From NCBI GenBank assembly GCA_036924285.1, contig JAYKYS010000084.1:22513-86512 (forward strand): a stretch of DNA of 64,000 nt, given 5' to 3'. A program made the position numbers and the translations under genes. Every line of letters starts with the position of its first letter. Position 1 is the stretch's first letter. Shown in pieces: positions 10,583 to 23,476 of this stretch. Source of the stretch: Asterella californica (taxonomy: Eukaryota; Streptophyta; Marchantiopsida; Marchantiales; Aytoniaceae). Under the pieces are notes generated by a model that had not been told where the DNA came from, ran no database searches, and saw only the letters and a program-made list of their open reading frames with translations.

Positions 10583-12940
10583 ATGACCAGACAGCTGGCT
10601 GCAGTGATCAGCAGGTATAACGATGACGACCCATCAGCAAGCATCCAAGTGATTGATAAGGATGTGCCATCCGAGTTGAAGGAGGGCGAGGTGTTGGTGA
10701 AGATGATGCTGCGGCCGATCAACCCATCGGACATGTTCTGTATGCGAGGGAGGTACGGGGGCTTCACACCCAAGAAGCTGCCCGCAGTACCCGGTCTTGA
10801 AGGTCCGGCATGCACAGTATTAGCCCAGATTTAGCGGTGTGTTTCCACGCCGTTGGCATGATTGTTTGCACATGTTTGTGGTGGTCCGTATGTACCACCA
10901 AAGATGGCCGTCTGCAGCAGCAGTTGACAGTCTGAGTGTCGCTTTCACAGGGCTTGGAATGGTCACTAAGCTGGGGCCAAAGACAGGTAGCCGCGTCAAA
11001 GAAGGGCAACGTGTAGTTGCCGTACCCTGGCCTACTGCTGGTGGTGAAGGAACATACCAGCAGTATGTGGCTACTCCAGAGAAAGACTTGGTAAATTTGT
11101 GTGCAAAAAGCATGCGCATTAGTCACCTGCTGTTGCTCCACGCATTGAGTCGGCTGTTGCAGGTGGTGGTGCCAGACAATGTTGATGATGACATGGCTGC
11201 TCAGTTTCTGGTAAGGCAATTTGACAGTGAAGTTCCTGCTATGCAAGATGGTGCCAGCTGGATTACTGCTTGTCTCAAAAGCTCTGTACTGCTTAATGTA
11301 CAGGGTGCCTCCTAGCAGTGTACCCAGCTTCGGTTGCCATTGACAGAGTGTCACAGCTCGTCACTGAGTTCTGTGTTTGCATGCATCTATCTTTCTCAAC
11401 AAGCACTTTTTTGCTCAAGCGCTTGTTCATGCAGATCAACCCAGTGACAGCTTATGGCTTTTTGGAAGTTATTCAAGTGCCAGAGGGGGAGTATTTGCTG
11501 CAGCAGGCTGCCAACTCTGTGCTAGGCAAGGAGCTGATCAGCATGGCACAGAAGCGTGGCACCAAGACCATCAACCTGGTCAGGCGGCACGAAGTTGCAG
11601 ATGAGCTCAAGCAGCTTGGGTACACCTCTTTCACCTCATAGCTAGCTTTGACATGATGGACATGCATGCTGTGCACCTGCAACATCTGCCTGAAGCCTAG
11701 GGCTTAGGGTCAGCACTGTTTCCCCTTGGTTGCCTTGTATCTATGTCCATTGATGCATTCATTGCTGTCTGAGTAGTACTGCAGCAGGAGTCCTGAATGT
11801 GAACGCACCTTGGAGTGCAGTACACTGCCCTGCAGCACTGTACTCAAATTGACAGAATTCATGGTGCATCTAGACCACTTGCAAGTGCATACCTTGAGCC
11901 AGCACGGCACCTCATCACAAATTGCCAACAGTGCTTGAGTGTGTTTTGCAGAGCAGAGGAAGTTCTTGTCACAACAGATGGAGATGTCGTGGACCGAGTG
12001 ATGCAGATCACAGATGGGAAGGGAGCCTGGGCCAGCATCAACCCTATTGGTGGCGAGGCCTCAAGATACCTTCCAGCATGTCAGTCACACCAAATCAATG
12101 CAAGAGTTCTGTAATGCATCTGCACATTTGTTGTTTGGATGTGCATCAGTGCAGCAAGTCTGTGAACATAGGGCGCAGGACAGACTTCCAGCACATGAGC
12201 AGCTGTCTGACCAGGTGAGACCATGTATGGCTGCTGCCTGTGACGCTCAAGTGCATGTGCAGGCACTAGGGTTGGAGGTAAAGTACATGTGTTTAGCTTG
12301 TTCAAGGAGGAGGTAATCGTGCCGATGTTTGACCTCCACTTCCGGAAAATTCAGGTGCAAGGTTTCTGGCTGACTCAGGTATAATCTAAAGAAATACAGC
12401 AGATCTAAGCAAGGCAGCATACCCTGCACATAGCATCAGTACTGTGACCCCTGTGGTCATCCTTTTCTTGCTCACGTGGGCCTGAATGGTGCTCACAGCA
12501 CTGCAGCACAGCTCAAACAGTATCAAGCACAGTAGGTGCAGGCACTGACTCTGCGAGGTGCACAGCGGGTGTGCATCTGCTACTTTTGATTGTATGCAGT
12601 GGCTGGAGAGCCTCCCAAGCGATCAAGCACGCCAAGAGGTTTTTGAACAAGTGATGAAGTTCTTTGCAGATGGGACCATCCGACCGCCTCATGCAAGTAC
12701 GCTTGCTGAACTTCAAACATACAGTGCTCCTGCAATTACTAGCAACCAAGACTCGCATTGTTGAACCTGGGCTTGCAGAGACTGTAATTGATGACTTGCA
12801 AACGTGTACAGCAGCTACGCAACAGTGCATGTTGGTGTATAGGTGTCAAGTACAGTTTGGACAAGGCTGCTGAAGCAGTCAAGAAGGCAATGAATGGAGT
12901 TGGTGGCCAAGGCAAAGTCATGCTAGAAGACAAGCGCTAG
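10583..12940 (+). CDS. MECR: MECR/ETR-like zinc-independent MDR oxidoreductase (enoyl-[ACP] reductase type)
   Basis: Probable NADPH-dependent medium-chain reductase of the mitochondrial trans-2-enoyl reductase group (mitochondrial fatty acid synthesis), or a close quinone-reductase relative. Supported exons are 10583 to about 10800 (ATG; GEVLVKMMLRPINPSDM, PAVPGLEG), about 10951-11090 (LGMVTKLGPKTGSRV, GTYQQYV), about 11162-11210, about 11434-11620 (NPVTAYGFLEVIQVPEGEYL, the cofactor-binding region), about 11952-12080 (INPIGGEASRYLP), about 12310-12378 (MFDLHFRKIQVQGFWLTQ), about 12600-12697 (WLESLPSDQARQEVFEQV) and about 12843-12940 (YSLDKAAEAVKKAM). NPSDM and GFWLTQW fit MECR better than alcohol dehydrogenases, and no zinc-ligand cluster is visible. 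One short exon after GGEASRYLP, expected to hold a small-residue strand and loop, is not resolved. No clear mitochondrial presequence is seen. Confidence 0.82.
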
Positions 12941-13172
12941 CGCAGTACAATGGGCCACTAGACTCGAGAGACAGATCACACTGTCTTTGTACCATGTCCA
13001 GATACATACATTCTGTGCAAATAAGGCTGTTGATTGCTTGACAGGATAGCATCATGTTCTACAGACAGTCTGGTAGACTGATACAATTGCACTGTTTATG
13101 CTTGGGTGTCATGAAGTCTCAGCTACATAACTGCACAGCAAAAGCAGGCAGACAATTTCCAACACTGTCTGT

Positions 13173-16100
13173 CTATCTCCTCAGCTTAGGAACCATAAAT
13201 GCGTCCCCAAACAGCATATTGGCTGGCAGTATATCTTGATGCTTCCCGCTAGTTGAGTAATTGACATTGACAGGCTTCAATATCTTCCTCTTGTTGGCCA
13301 CAGCAGGTCGGCTGCACAAAACATGACCTCAGCTTGCGTCCAGTTAATCATATTGACGACATATGGCTGAAGCATCCTAATATTAGGTTTTGACAACATG
13401 ATGATGAAGGAGAGCATCACACTGGCAGTCAGAGCATGTCTCCAAAGCAACCTTTGAGTAGAGAACTTTGCCAAGAATTTCAATAAATGGCAAAGATGTA
13501 TTTGAAATTGCAGAATGAAACCATGTGTCCACCCATGGACCACCCCCCCCGCCCCCCCCCAACCCGCCTTCCTCCCTCCACCCCCATGTGTCGGTTCAAC
13601 ATTTCAAGTCCCAGAGATGACTTGTGACTTGATTTCAACATTCATTACTGAATCGTTCTACAAGTTGGACGGTAAACAGACAGCAAATGCAGCAGCAGGT
13701 ACCTGGTATCTCTGTTGGCTGGCGCAGGAGGCTGTGAAGGTGCCCCTGCCTGCCCACCGCCTCTTGCAGCAGCAGCAGCCACAACCCTGCATTGCAATGT
13801 AATCGAGGTGTTGTTCAAACTGCAAAACATTGCTTAGACTTGTAGATGCTTGACAGATGCTTGCATGCCGACTGGGCAGTACAGAGCTTATGTGACAGCA
13901 CTGAATCCTGGAAAAAGCCGTGAACTCACTGATTTGCAGAGCTTGAAAGAGTGCCTGAGCTAGAGGAGAGAACACAATGGTGATTGTGCAAGCTGCAGGC
14001 CAATCGACAAAGAAATAGATACTGCAGCAGAAGCCAAGCGGCAAAAGTGCTCCATCTTGACCACAGTGCTTTTGTCCAAACCTCTGCTGTGCTGGCTCTG
14101 GAACAAGTTACTCGCCCTTGAACAATCAGAGCATCTATGCAAAAGGTTTTGCACGATTTGGATGCTTGGACTGCAGCACCAGGTTTAAAAAGCCGCACCT
14201 TGTGTTGAGGGCTGGTGGGGGCTGAGAAACAGAGTTGTGCACAGGCAGGTATGTCTTATTGCCGGCAGGGCGGGCTGACTCGCCCTCATTCTCTTTGTTG
14301 GTCCCTTTGCCTGCCTGAGCAGCCTGAGCAGCAGCTATAGCCTTGCCTGAGCCAGCCTGGACCACTCCTGCAAACCACATTCATGTCTATTGCCACAGAC
14401 ACAGCTCTATTGCCACAAATACAGACACCCCCCCCCCCCCCCCCCCACACACTTGCACACAAAACCAGGAAGGTCTGGCGAGCTGCGTATCATACGTACA
14501 GCTATAGTTCAGCCAGGGCCATGGCACCTACACACACAGCAGATGAAGCAAGAAAAAGCACCCCAATGTAACTTCAAAGTGTGACACCAAAGATGCACGG
14601 GTAAGCAGTTGGCACACCACAATCACGCTGCAAAACACGCAATGCATCCTGTTTGATTATGCATGGTGTCTTGGCTGTTTTGCACAGACAGCGACAAGTG
14701 TGTCATGACTCCCTCTGAAACTCAATAGTGCTGAAGTTGCAGCATCAACAAGAAGCCGTTGTGTGGAACCGCAGTGAGAAATCTGCTTCTCATGCAGTGG
14801 CGTGAGGTACTTGATGGTGCAAAGATTGTGACTTGGCTGACCTGCTGCTGCTGTGGGCTTTGAGGTGATGCCCGAGAGTGCATTGGCAGGCGAGGAGGCG
14901 TCAGTGAAGGAGCTGGCAAGGTCAATCTTGGCCACTCCAATAGGGCGCGTGGGGTGCTTCAGGCCAAACCTGTTCAAGGCTCCTGCAATGGCATCTGGCA
15001 TACCTGCCCCTGCTGCTGCCAAGGGCTCTTTGGCAACTGGCTGAGGGCCTGATGGTCCTCCTTCCTGTGAAAAGGCAACAGCAGGTTGAGATGAGCAATA
15101 AAGGGCATAGCCACTTCCACCAGCCAGGATTGCAGGTACAGCACAGGCGAGCTGCAAAGGAAAAGCACTTTGGCCGATGCTGGCGTGGGCAGACTTGCCT
15201 GCACGTCCCCTCATGAGCTGGACAGCATTGTTGTGCTATAAACAATGAACTCATGGGTGATGCGATACAAAGATCTAGATTTGGGTTTGTTGCCTGCACG
15301 CCCTGAAGCGTGACTTATCAGCTCTGTGGCAGCAGAATGGACAGCATTTGCAATCAACGACTACATTTCTCAATGACAACAGTTTGACTCACCGCATCTT
15401 GCTGATGCACCAGGTTCCCACCCTCTCCTGTGCCCAACTTCTGCACAGCAGCACTACCTGCCTGTCTAGTCTCATCTGCAGCCTTTGCAGGCTGCTCAGC
15501 CGCCTGGTCAGCTGCTGCACCACCTTCCATAGCAGCTTCTGCAGCATCTTCCATTGTGGCTTCATGCTGCAGCTGCTCCTCATCCTGCTGTTGCTTGCTG
15601 GCAGCACGCGACCTCTTTGCAGGCTGCTGCTGCTGCTGCTCTTTGTAAGGGGATGTCCTAGTCTGCCGTTTCGCCATTGTCGGTGCCTTCTTGGCCTTGC
15701 CGGTCTTGCCTGTCTTAGCACCAATGCCCTTTGGCTGCTGAGCATCAGCAGGCTGTGGTTTGTCTCTTGACGGGCCAGCATTGGATCAGACTCTGCAGGG
15801 TTTGCCTGTGCTTCTCTGGGGGCAGGGCTGCTGGCAGGGGCTGCCCCACCCATCCAGTAGGGCTGAGCCTTACCTCGCTGGCGAGCAGGGCGGCTGTTGC
15901 TGGGTGAGTGGTCCTCAGCATGACTCACTTCAGCAGGCTCCTCAGCAGCTGCCGCATTCCCACTGTTAGCACCTGCTGCCTTTTTGCCTGGCACCGGCTT
16001 GCCGTTGAGCTGCTCGCCAGATGCTGCTATAGCAGCTGATGGCTTGCCATCTCTACTGTAGACCATGACTCCAGCTTTGTTAGCTGCAGGTGCCTTGCCT

Positions 16101-19100
16101 TTGCCGCCTCTGGTTGCATTGTAAGGCCCCGGAACTATTACACCAGGATCATCTGAGGGGGCTGCTGCAGGGTGGCCAGGGCCTTGCAGGCATGCCTCTG
16201 TGACATCAAGCTCTGCCACCAAGGCGCTGACAGTGTCCATCGCCTGCTCAGCCTGTAGTTTGGTCTTTCTTTAAAATCACACAGCTGACAACATCTGTGC
16301 CAGCAGTACCAGAGTGGTGTCGCATTGCCAACATGCATGATAGGCTGTGCATAGCGCTTGCAACATACACCACGTGCCGTCGACTAGCTCACAGATGCTT
16401 CATTGAGTAGAGCGCATGACCCTGCTGTCACCTGAGTTCACACAGGACTGCCGGCAGGTGGCACTGAATTTGGTACAGTTGGCCATGGCATGTGGCATGG
16501 AGTAGCAGCTGCAATAGCAGCAACATGCCTGGCGCATCTTCAAAACAAACACTGTTGTGCCAGCACAGGTACCAAGGATGTCACTGTCACTCGCACTCCG
16601 CTGTGTGGTGTTGACACACCGCACAAGGTCTGTGTGTGGGTTTGCATATGTGCAACACAGGATAGCGCACCAGCTTAGCAGGAGTAGCTGAGGTGTCTCG
16701 ATGCCTGCAGGCCTCCTCAAGCACTGCAATGCGAGCACTCCTCTGTGCCACCTACATGCCATGCACCAGCAGTAGACACATGGGTGCAGCAGGTGAGGAG
16801 TGCCATCAAGGGCATGTAGGCAGCCACAGGTTTCCGGTGATGATGCTGCCTGTTTGGTTCACAAAAGCAGCAGCGACAGGCAGAAAAGCCAGGAAAGCTG
16901 AAGCCATTTAGCCATCATGGGGATGGCCCGCTGAGGCAGCAGCCCAAAGACCAAAAACAGATCAGCAAGACAATGTGCTGCACATCAACTGTGGCTTGAG
17001 AGGTTGCTCTACAGCCATGGTTCCTTGACTTGCCATACAATGTGATCGTTACTCCTTGTGACACCTGATCCTAATTTGGCCTAGTGCACAACAAGCTAGG
17101 AAATGATGACAAGCATTGTCTTGAGGCATTGCAAGACCCGTGACGGTGGCATGTTGCGTTTGTCTTTGGAGCAGACCATAGGCTGATGGCAAGTACCTGA
17201 TGATGAGCCTCCACCAGCTCAGCCTGAGTCCTTTGCAGCTTCCCATGCAGCTCCTGGCTGATAGCATCCGTGTTCCTCAATCTGACAAGCAAATGATGTC
17301 TGTGAGCTGCTGTTTGAGCACCAGCAGTAGTGTGAGCTAAGCAGTCATGCAGCGGAGGGCAATAGAGATGCTTGCAGCTAGCACATACACTGTGCTGCAC
17401 AACATACAATTGCTGGAATCAGAGAACAGGCACTTTGTGCAATGGCCCAGATGTTTTCACAAACACACGCATGGTAAGCAAGCCAAGGTTGGGGGCTACC
17501 GTGCAGCTTGAGCCTTTTGTAGGGCCTCCTGCAGGCTGCAAATCTCACTCCTAAGACTTTGCTCTGTGACAGCTGCCCTCTCAGCTGCTGCTGTGTGACG
17601 CTCCTGTCAACAGCAGACAGCTGTCAATCTCGCATATGCTGATCATGCATGCAGACCATGCACTAACTGAAGTCAGCTCCAACTTTATGCTGGTGAGCTG
17701 CATGCTTTGCACTCAGATGCCTGCTCTGAGTGTGAGGCTAAGGCAGGAGCGCAGGGTCATACTGGATGTCCCTATTGTTGGCAAAGGGTAAGGACGCAAA
17801 CATGCAAGAGATAGGGAGGTGGGGATGCAGAGGGTACAGATGTGAGGATGCCAAAATGTGCTTGGGGGACAATTGACCTGTGTCAGGTCTGCAATATGCT
17901 GCTGGCGCTCCTGACTGAGCTCGGCCCTCTGGGCAAGCCGTTGCTCAGCCATATTTGCTCGCTCCCTTGCTGCTGCAGCAACCTGCAGCCAGGTGCACAA
18001 GTGTGTCCCACCAGTGGGGTGGGCTGGGTTGGGATGCACAAGCCTCTCACTTTGTAGCAAGGCTTCTTGCAACAAACAATGTTCAGCAATGCACAGGGAT
18101 TCTGGAATAACAAGGCTAAGACACACTCTACATAGAGACTTGACAATGACATACTCTAGATATATGCTTGGGTGTAGCTTAAGATTTATGTAAGCAAAGT
18201 GCATCTGAGATATTCATAGACTTGTAATGCACTGAGTCTGAGGTGCTCTCTTGTCGTGAGCATGACATGTGATGACATAATTTGTTTGCCCCTACAGACA
18301 CTGCGGTATATAGCACCTGCTCTGATAGTCTTGCTCTCTCTTCCACAGCAGCATTCCTCTGCTCAGCTGCCTGCATTGCTTTGTTAGCTGATTTCTCCAA
18401 AGCCTCCAGCTTGCTCTGAGCTTCTTGCAGCCTGGTCTGTAATGCTTGCAGTGAGCCCTCCTTGTCTTGGAAAGCCGCTTGCAGCGTTGCATGTTGAGCC
18501 TGCGAGCAAAGTAGCGGAGTGGAGACCTTCTTTGCTGATGCTGCTTCGCAACAGGCACATGCCTTAGACCATCACATTGCTGAGCGCCATCACTCCTTGA
18601 GAGAGCAAGTCTACCTGTGCGTCAGCCATCGTGGCCGCGCTCTGCGACAGTTCTGATTTCAGCTGTTTGTTCTGTGCAAGTGATGCTTGCAGCTGGGCTT
18701 GAGTGACATTGCATTCTTCTTGGCGTCTGCTGCACTCAGCTGCCAGGACCTCAGTGTGCACTTGCTGATGGGTCAGGTCTTCTTGAACACTGACAAGCCT
18801 CAGGCGCTGCACTGCTGCTTTTTGCTTCCAGTAGTGGATGTCAAGATGAGCAGCTGAGAGCTCACAAGACTTACTAACAATCTCACGCCGCAGCTCTCTG
18901 ACCCCCTGCAGAGCAACAGGGTTTCAAATCTCGGACCTTCTTCTTGCAGATATGATGACCTGCCTGGACTACAACTTGAGCAGTACCTGGGAACTGCTTT
19001 GCGTTAAGTCTGTGTAGACAAAGTCAGCCTGTACAGCTGCACACTCAGCCTGATCCTTCATCAACGCTAGGGTCTTGCTGTCAATGGACTGAAGCTCTCT

Positions 19101-19920
19101 GTGGTGCTGCACCTCAACAAGGGCCTCGCCAAGCAACTCCTGCCCAAGAAGCAGAGTGAGACACGGCGTGCACAGTCATGCTACAAGGTGGACATCATAA
19201 CTCGTTTACCACCTGCAGATCCACCTGGCTGTATTCCAAGGCTGCGAGCTCCGCTTCCGTTACCTCACTCGACATTAGAAGCCTGGAATACCTGTCACCT
19301 GAGTGCACGCAGGGGACAGCGCTACCGGCAGCGCTCTACCCTGAGCCGAAAGACATGCCGCAACTGCTGCTTTCACCCTTTACAGGCGCAGGGTCCGCTT
19401 GTTAATTCAAGAAGTATACAGCTGTCCTCAAAGCAATTCATCGCCTCTTCAGCCGCACTTCTTCTTCCATACCGTACTTGAAATAAATGGCTGGTATGTC
19501 CTGTGTAGTATTGCTGACTTGCAACTATTGCTCGACGAAGCTCGAGACCAAATTTGTCAACACGCAATGATTACAGCCAACAACTGCTTGACATGTAGAT
19601 TTTGGGGCACAATGGCATCATGGTCAGGGACATGAGCCATTAGTTTCAGTTTCAAAATTGTCTGCAAATGCGATAGTCTTATTAGTCATTAAGAGCTAGC
19701 AATACTGCATAGCGCCTTCACCTGCTCAAGTATCGACCGCATGCAGCAGTACAGTCAGAAAACTCACATGTTCCAGTAGTGATACGCTGCGCTTGATCCA
19801 ACAGTCTAGCTATCGTTGTTGCAGAAGTACTGACCTGGCCATTTAAGCGCAAGTCGACGCAAGCAGCAAAGCGGAGCTCGGAGTGTCTTCGAAACTGGCA
19901 GGAGACAGGCGGTTACTTGA
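13173..19920 (-). CDS. large coiled-coil protein with disordered basic C-terminal tail, function unknown
   Basis: Many short minus-strand exons between about 19.92 and 16.68 kb encode continuous heptad-like sequence, for example ARLLDQAQRITTGT, LRNTDAISQELHGKLQRTQ, LAQRAELSQERQQHIADLTQ, LQTRLQEAQSKLEALEKSAN and RSARIAVLEEACRHRD. The tail exons are better defined: 16252-15393, 15064-14842, 14367-14199, 13786-13703 and 13311-13173, joining in phase and stopping at 13173-13175. The tail is Ala/Gly/Pro/Lys-rich with a poly-Gln run next to KRSRAASKQQQ and a basic terminus (NKRKILKPVNVNY...MVPKLRR). It looks like a nuclear or chromosomal filament protein, but I recognise no family. The start codon is unresolved. 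A one-base frame break occurs near 15772. Some tail exons could belong to a separate gene. Confidence 0.55.
13541..13560. repeat. poly-C tract
   Basis: A C-rich run interrupted by one G. It lies in the last intron of the minus-strand coiled-coil gene, so it is poly-G in the transcript. Confidence 0.9.
14428..14446. repeat. poly-C tract
   Basis: About 19 C in a row followed by CACACA, inside an intron of the minus-strand coiled-coil gene. Its length is likely unreliable in any assembly. Confidence 0.9.
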
Positions 19921-19973
19921 GTCATCCTGCACCGTTTTCAGCATGTGACACGCAACACGTTTTTGACTAGACA
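19921..19973. promoter_or_regulatory. short divergent spacer before the first uridine kinase gene
   Basis: The minus-strand coiled-coil gene appears to begin about 50 to 100 bases left of the kinase ATG, so the two would share a very short bidirectional promoter. The exact left boundary depends on the unresolved start of the coiled-coil gene. Confidence 0.3.
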
Positions 19974-22874
19974 ATGTCGGAGCACAACTTGAGAGCTATC
20001 AAGACTCAGTTGTCAGGCAGCGGTGGATTCAATGTCGAAGACGGTCCTGGCACCCGCAGCGGTCGTAGATCAGCAAGAGGTCGTTCTCAGCCCTTCTTCA
20101 TCGGAGTTGCAGGTGGACACTGCACTATGAGTAAGCAGCCTTGACTGCACTGATAGTCTTTGTCATGAAGCTGGCGGTCCGCAGGAGGTACTGCTTCTGG
20201 CAAGACCACAGTTTGTGACCAGATAATGCAACGTCTTCATGATCAGTGCGTCGTCATGCTGTCACAAGATTCCTTCTACAGAGGCCTGACTCCCCAGGAG
20301 TGCAAGAATGTGAAAGGCAAGATAGTCCACAAGCGTCAAACCCAGCCTCAATTTGCTATGATGTAATGGGTTTGGTTGTGTGCAGCCTACAGCTTTGACG
20401 AGCCCGACGCCTTTGACACCAAGGCGCTAGTGCAGTGCCTGCAAGCTCTAAGGGTAGGGATCACCTTGCTGATCATGCAAACTCTCATGCAAACGTGAGG
20501 TTTTGTCTGATGATCCCCCTTAGCATGCAGGCCATGCAAGCTGTTCAAGTCCCTGTCTATGATTTCAGCCTCCATCAGCGTGCACAAGAGACAAGGCGGG
20601 TAGAGCCAGCAGATGTTGTCATTATAGAGGGAATTTTGGTGCTACATATGGAAGCTGTACGAAACTTACTCAACATGAAGATTTTCGTTGACACAGATGA
20701 TGATGTCAGACTAGCTAGGCGGTGCGTGCTGTCAATCACCCTGACTTCGCCTATTGTACTGTTCATGGCTATCACTTACGTGATCAGAAACATCTGCACA
20801 CCATAGAAAGTTTGGCATCAAGTCATGTGCTTTTGAATGTACAGTAATTCTTTATACCGCTTGTGTGTTAAAACATATGCTGTGCCCTGCAGTATTCAGC
20901 GTGATGTTGCTATACGAGGGCGTGATGTTGCCAGTGTGATTGAGCAGTACACTCAGCAAGTCAAGCCAGCCTTTGATCAGTATGTTGCCCCAAGCAGAAA
21001 GCATGCAGATGTCATCATACCCTGGGCAAGGTGAGCTAGCAGCCAGCTGCTGTCACTCCCAAGCATCCATGTCCACTGCTCAACCCTGAGCAAGCTTTCA
21101 TGTAGGTCTATTTTGTTTGCAAATTCAGGGAGGAAAATGTGGTAGCCATTGATTTAATTACACAGCATATACGGATGAAGCTGCAACAGCCAGACCTGCG
21201 CCGTGTCTACCACAACCTTGAAGTGATCCCTTCCAACTTCCAAATACGGGGCATGCACACCATACTCAGAGATCAGAACACCAACAAGACTGATTTTATA
21301 TTTATTGCTGACAGGTTGCTCAGGCTGGTATGCAATCGCCCATGCAGCATGCAAAAAGTACGCCCATTCTGTGCCACGACGTTGATTTGGCAGTTTCCTG
21401 TTGATCTGTTCACAGCGTGCCCAGCCAGCAAGTCTTTTGGCTCATCTCTATCACTCCTGACAGCACGAACAGATTGTGGAACAGTGGTTGTATGCTTCAC
21501 CCAGCTGATCTGCTAAAGTACACCAAGACAAAATACCATCACGTTAGTGCGTCTGCAACACCTGAGACTCTGCCCAATGCCTTCAGAGTCCACTATTACA
21601 TGAGTGATTGTTTATGATCATATGTGTGCCACGCTATCTGCCTTAGCAGCATTGTTTGAGTCTGTAGGTTGTGGAAGCCGGCTTGGGGTTCCTGCCATTT
21701 ACAGAGCTCACAGTCATGACTCCCACAGGCTCACCGTATGTTGGTGTGGATTTTGCCAAGCGGCTGTGTGGTGTGAGCATCATCAGAAGTGGGGAATCCA
21801 TGGAGAACGCTCTGCGTGCCTGCTGCAAGGGTATCAAGATTGGCAAGATCCTGGTTCACAGGTAGTGCGTCCGCCAGAAGAGATATGCATAAATGTGGTA
21901 ACCCGTGTATGTCAGCAGCAAAGTCCTGCACAGCAGTGGAAAGGCATAAGAGGCAGAAGGCTGCTAGCAATGCCCTTATTGTTGCTGCAACCAAGGCATT
22001 TTGCACATACTTCTGCTGCCTGAGCTGTACATAGCCTGGTGTGTAAGCACTTGGTCTGTTTACGAGCACACTGCCTTGTTGTATGCTTATTGAAGAACCT
22101 ATCTCCACTACCTGCTGCCTTAAAAATTGTTTTCCCGTCAAATCGCATCAGAGGTATGTGGCATCACAGAGAAGCACGCCGATGTGAGGAGCGACCGCAG
22201 CAACCACACTCTGCGCGCCTGCTAGGCAAGGCCCAGCAAGGTCCCAAGTCAAATGGCATGAGTGAAGTGTCATGCAGGGTGCGTGATCAGCTGGTGGAGC
22301 AGGAGCTTATCTATGAAAAGCTGCCCAAAGACATTGCAGACCGCCATGTGCTGCTCATGGACCCTATTCTTGCCACTGGCAACTCTGCTGCAAGAGCTAT
22401 ACAGGCAAGCCTGGGCACAGCCAAAGAACTGTATGGTCACTGCTCAGCAGCCATGCATGGTCTGTGCTGCTCAACATAGCAGAGCCGTGAACAGGCAATG
22501 TTTGAGTCCTCGTTGACTCGACAATCACAGCAGAATGACAAAGCAGTTCTTTGCACTGAGTTAAGCTGTGAGGGTGGCTGACACAGAGACTGGCGACTGT
22601 GCAGGTGCTGCTTGACAAGGGTGTGGAGGAAGGCAAGATTTTGTTCCTAAGCTTGATCGCTGCTCCAGAGGGTGTGCACAAAATCTGTGGTCAATATCCC
22701 AGGCTGAAGGTTGTGACAACAGAGATTGATGAAGGCATAGCGCAGGACTTTCAGGTTATTCCCGGTAAGGAAAGTTTTGTCTGGTGAGGTGTGGCTTGCT
22801 TGTGGCTCGTGAGCTGGGAATGTGCCATTCTTGCAGGTGTTGGCGAGTTTGGGGACAGGTACTTCTGTGATTGA
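19974..22874 (+). CDS. UKL: uridine kinase-uracil phosphoribosyltransferase fusion, copy 1
   Basis: Plant UKL-type pyrimidine salvage protein: an N-terminal uridine/cytidine kinase and a C-terminal UPRT domain that would make UMP from uracil and PRPP. Exons: 19974-20112, 20185-20316, 20386-20455, about 20527-20721, 20893-21030, 21129-21327, 21668-21861, 22278-22404, 22605-22764 and 22837-22874. Kinase marks are the P-loop [28 protein letters not shown] and [15 protein letters not shown] marks are [32 protein letters not shown] (the PRPP loop) and the terminal [12 protein letters not shown]. Two introns use GC donors (20317 and 22405). The start is the first ATG and gives a short disordered N-terminus without an obvious transit peptide. 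A close tandem copy follows. In plants the UPRT half of several UKL proteins has little measured activity, so activity should not be assumed. Confidence 0.95.
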
Positions 22875-23476
22875 CAAAGTCCAGATGCTTTCTGCACATA
22901 ACTTCTGCCTGTACATGTGGTCCAGCGGAATATAATCCAGACAGAAACGTGTGCAATCTGGATACCTGCTGCGTATCAAGATGCAAGCCCACGTAACGCA
23001 CCACAGTCAGTCGACATCCCTCGGACATGCAAGTTCCGGGAACTTGAGCGAAATGATTGCAGCCATGATGTATCTGGTATTGCAAGATGTCGCTACTACG
23101 TGTGGGGTTTTAGTCATGTGCAATCCCCATACAAGCAGCGGGTCCCGACAAGACAGCGGGCAATGAAGCTGCGACCTTGATTGCAGGCAGCTCGCTACAT
23201 CATCCGCTGCAGTCACAATTCAGTCTCCGAGCATTATTTTGGGTTCCGCGAGTGCACTGTAGGACTTTATTTTCCGAACAAACTGTCACAAGCAACCACT
23301 CCGGGGTCGATCTACGCAGTTTCACTGTTGGTGCCAACCTCCTGCAGCCGGTTGAGGTCGCCGCCGAACGGCGAACCAAGCAAGAAAGGTGTTGAGTTTG
23401 CTATGCGGTAGCAGTGTGCAGCAGCTTGGTGGCGGCTAGCCGTCAAAGTGCCAAGCTGCACCTGTGTCAGCACTGG
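22875..23476. other. spacer between the tandem uridine kinase genes
   Basis: This 600-base stretch separates stop and next ATG. It contains no convincing exon, repeat or RNA gene and presumably holds the copy 1 3' UTR and copy 2 promoter. Confidence 0.5.
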
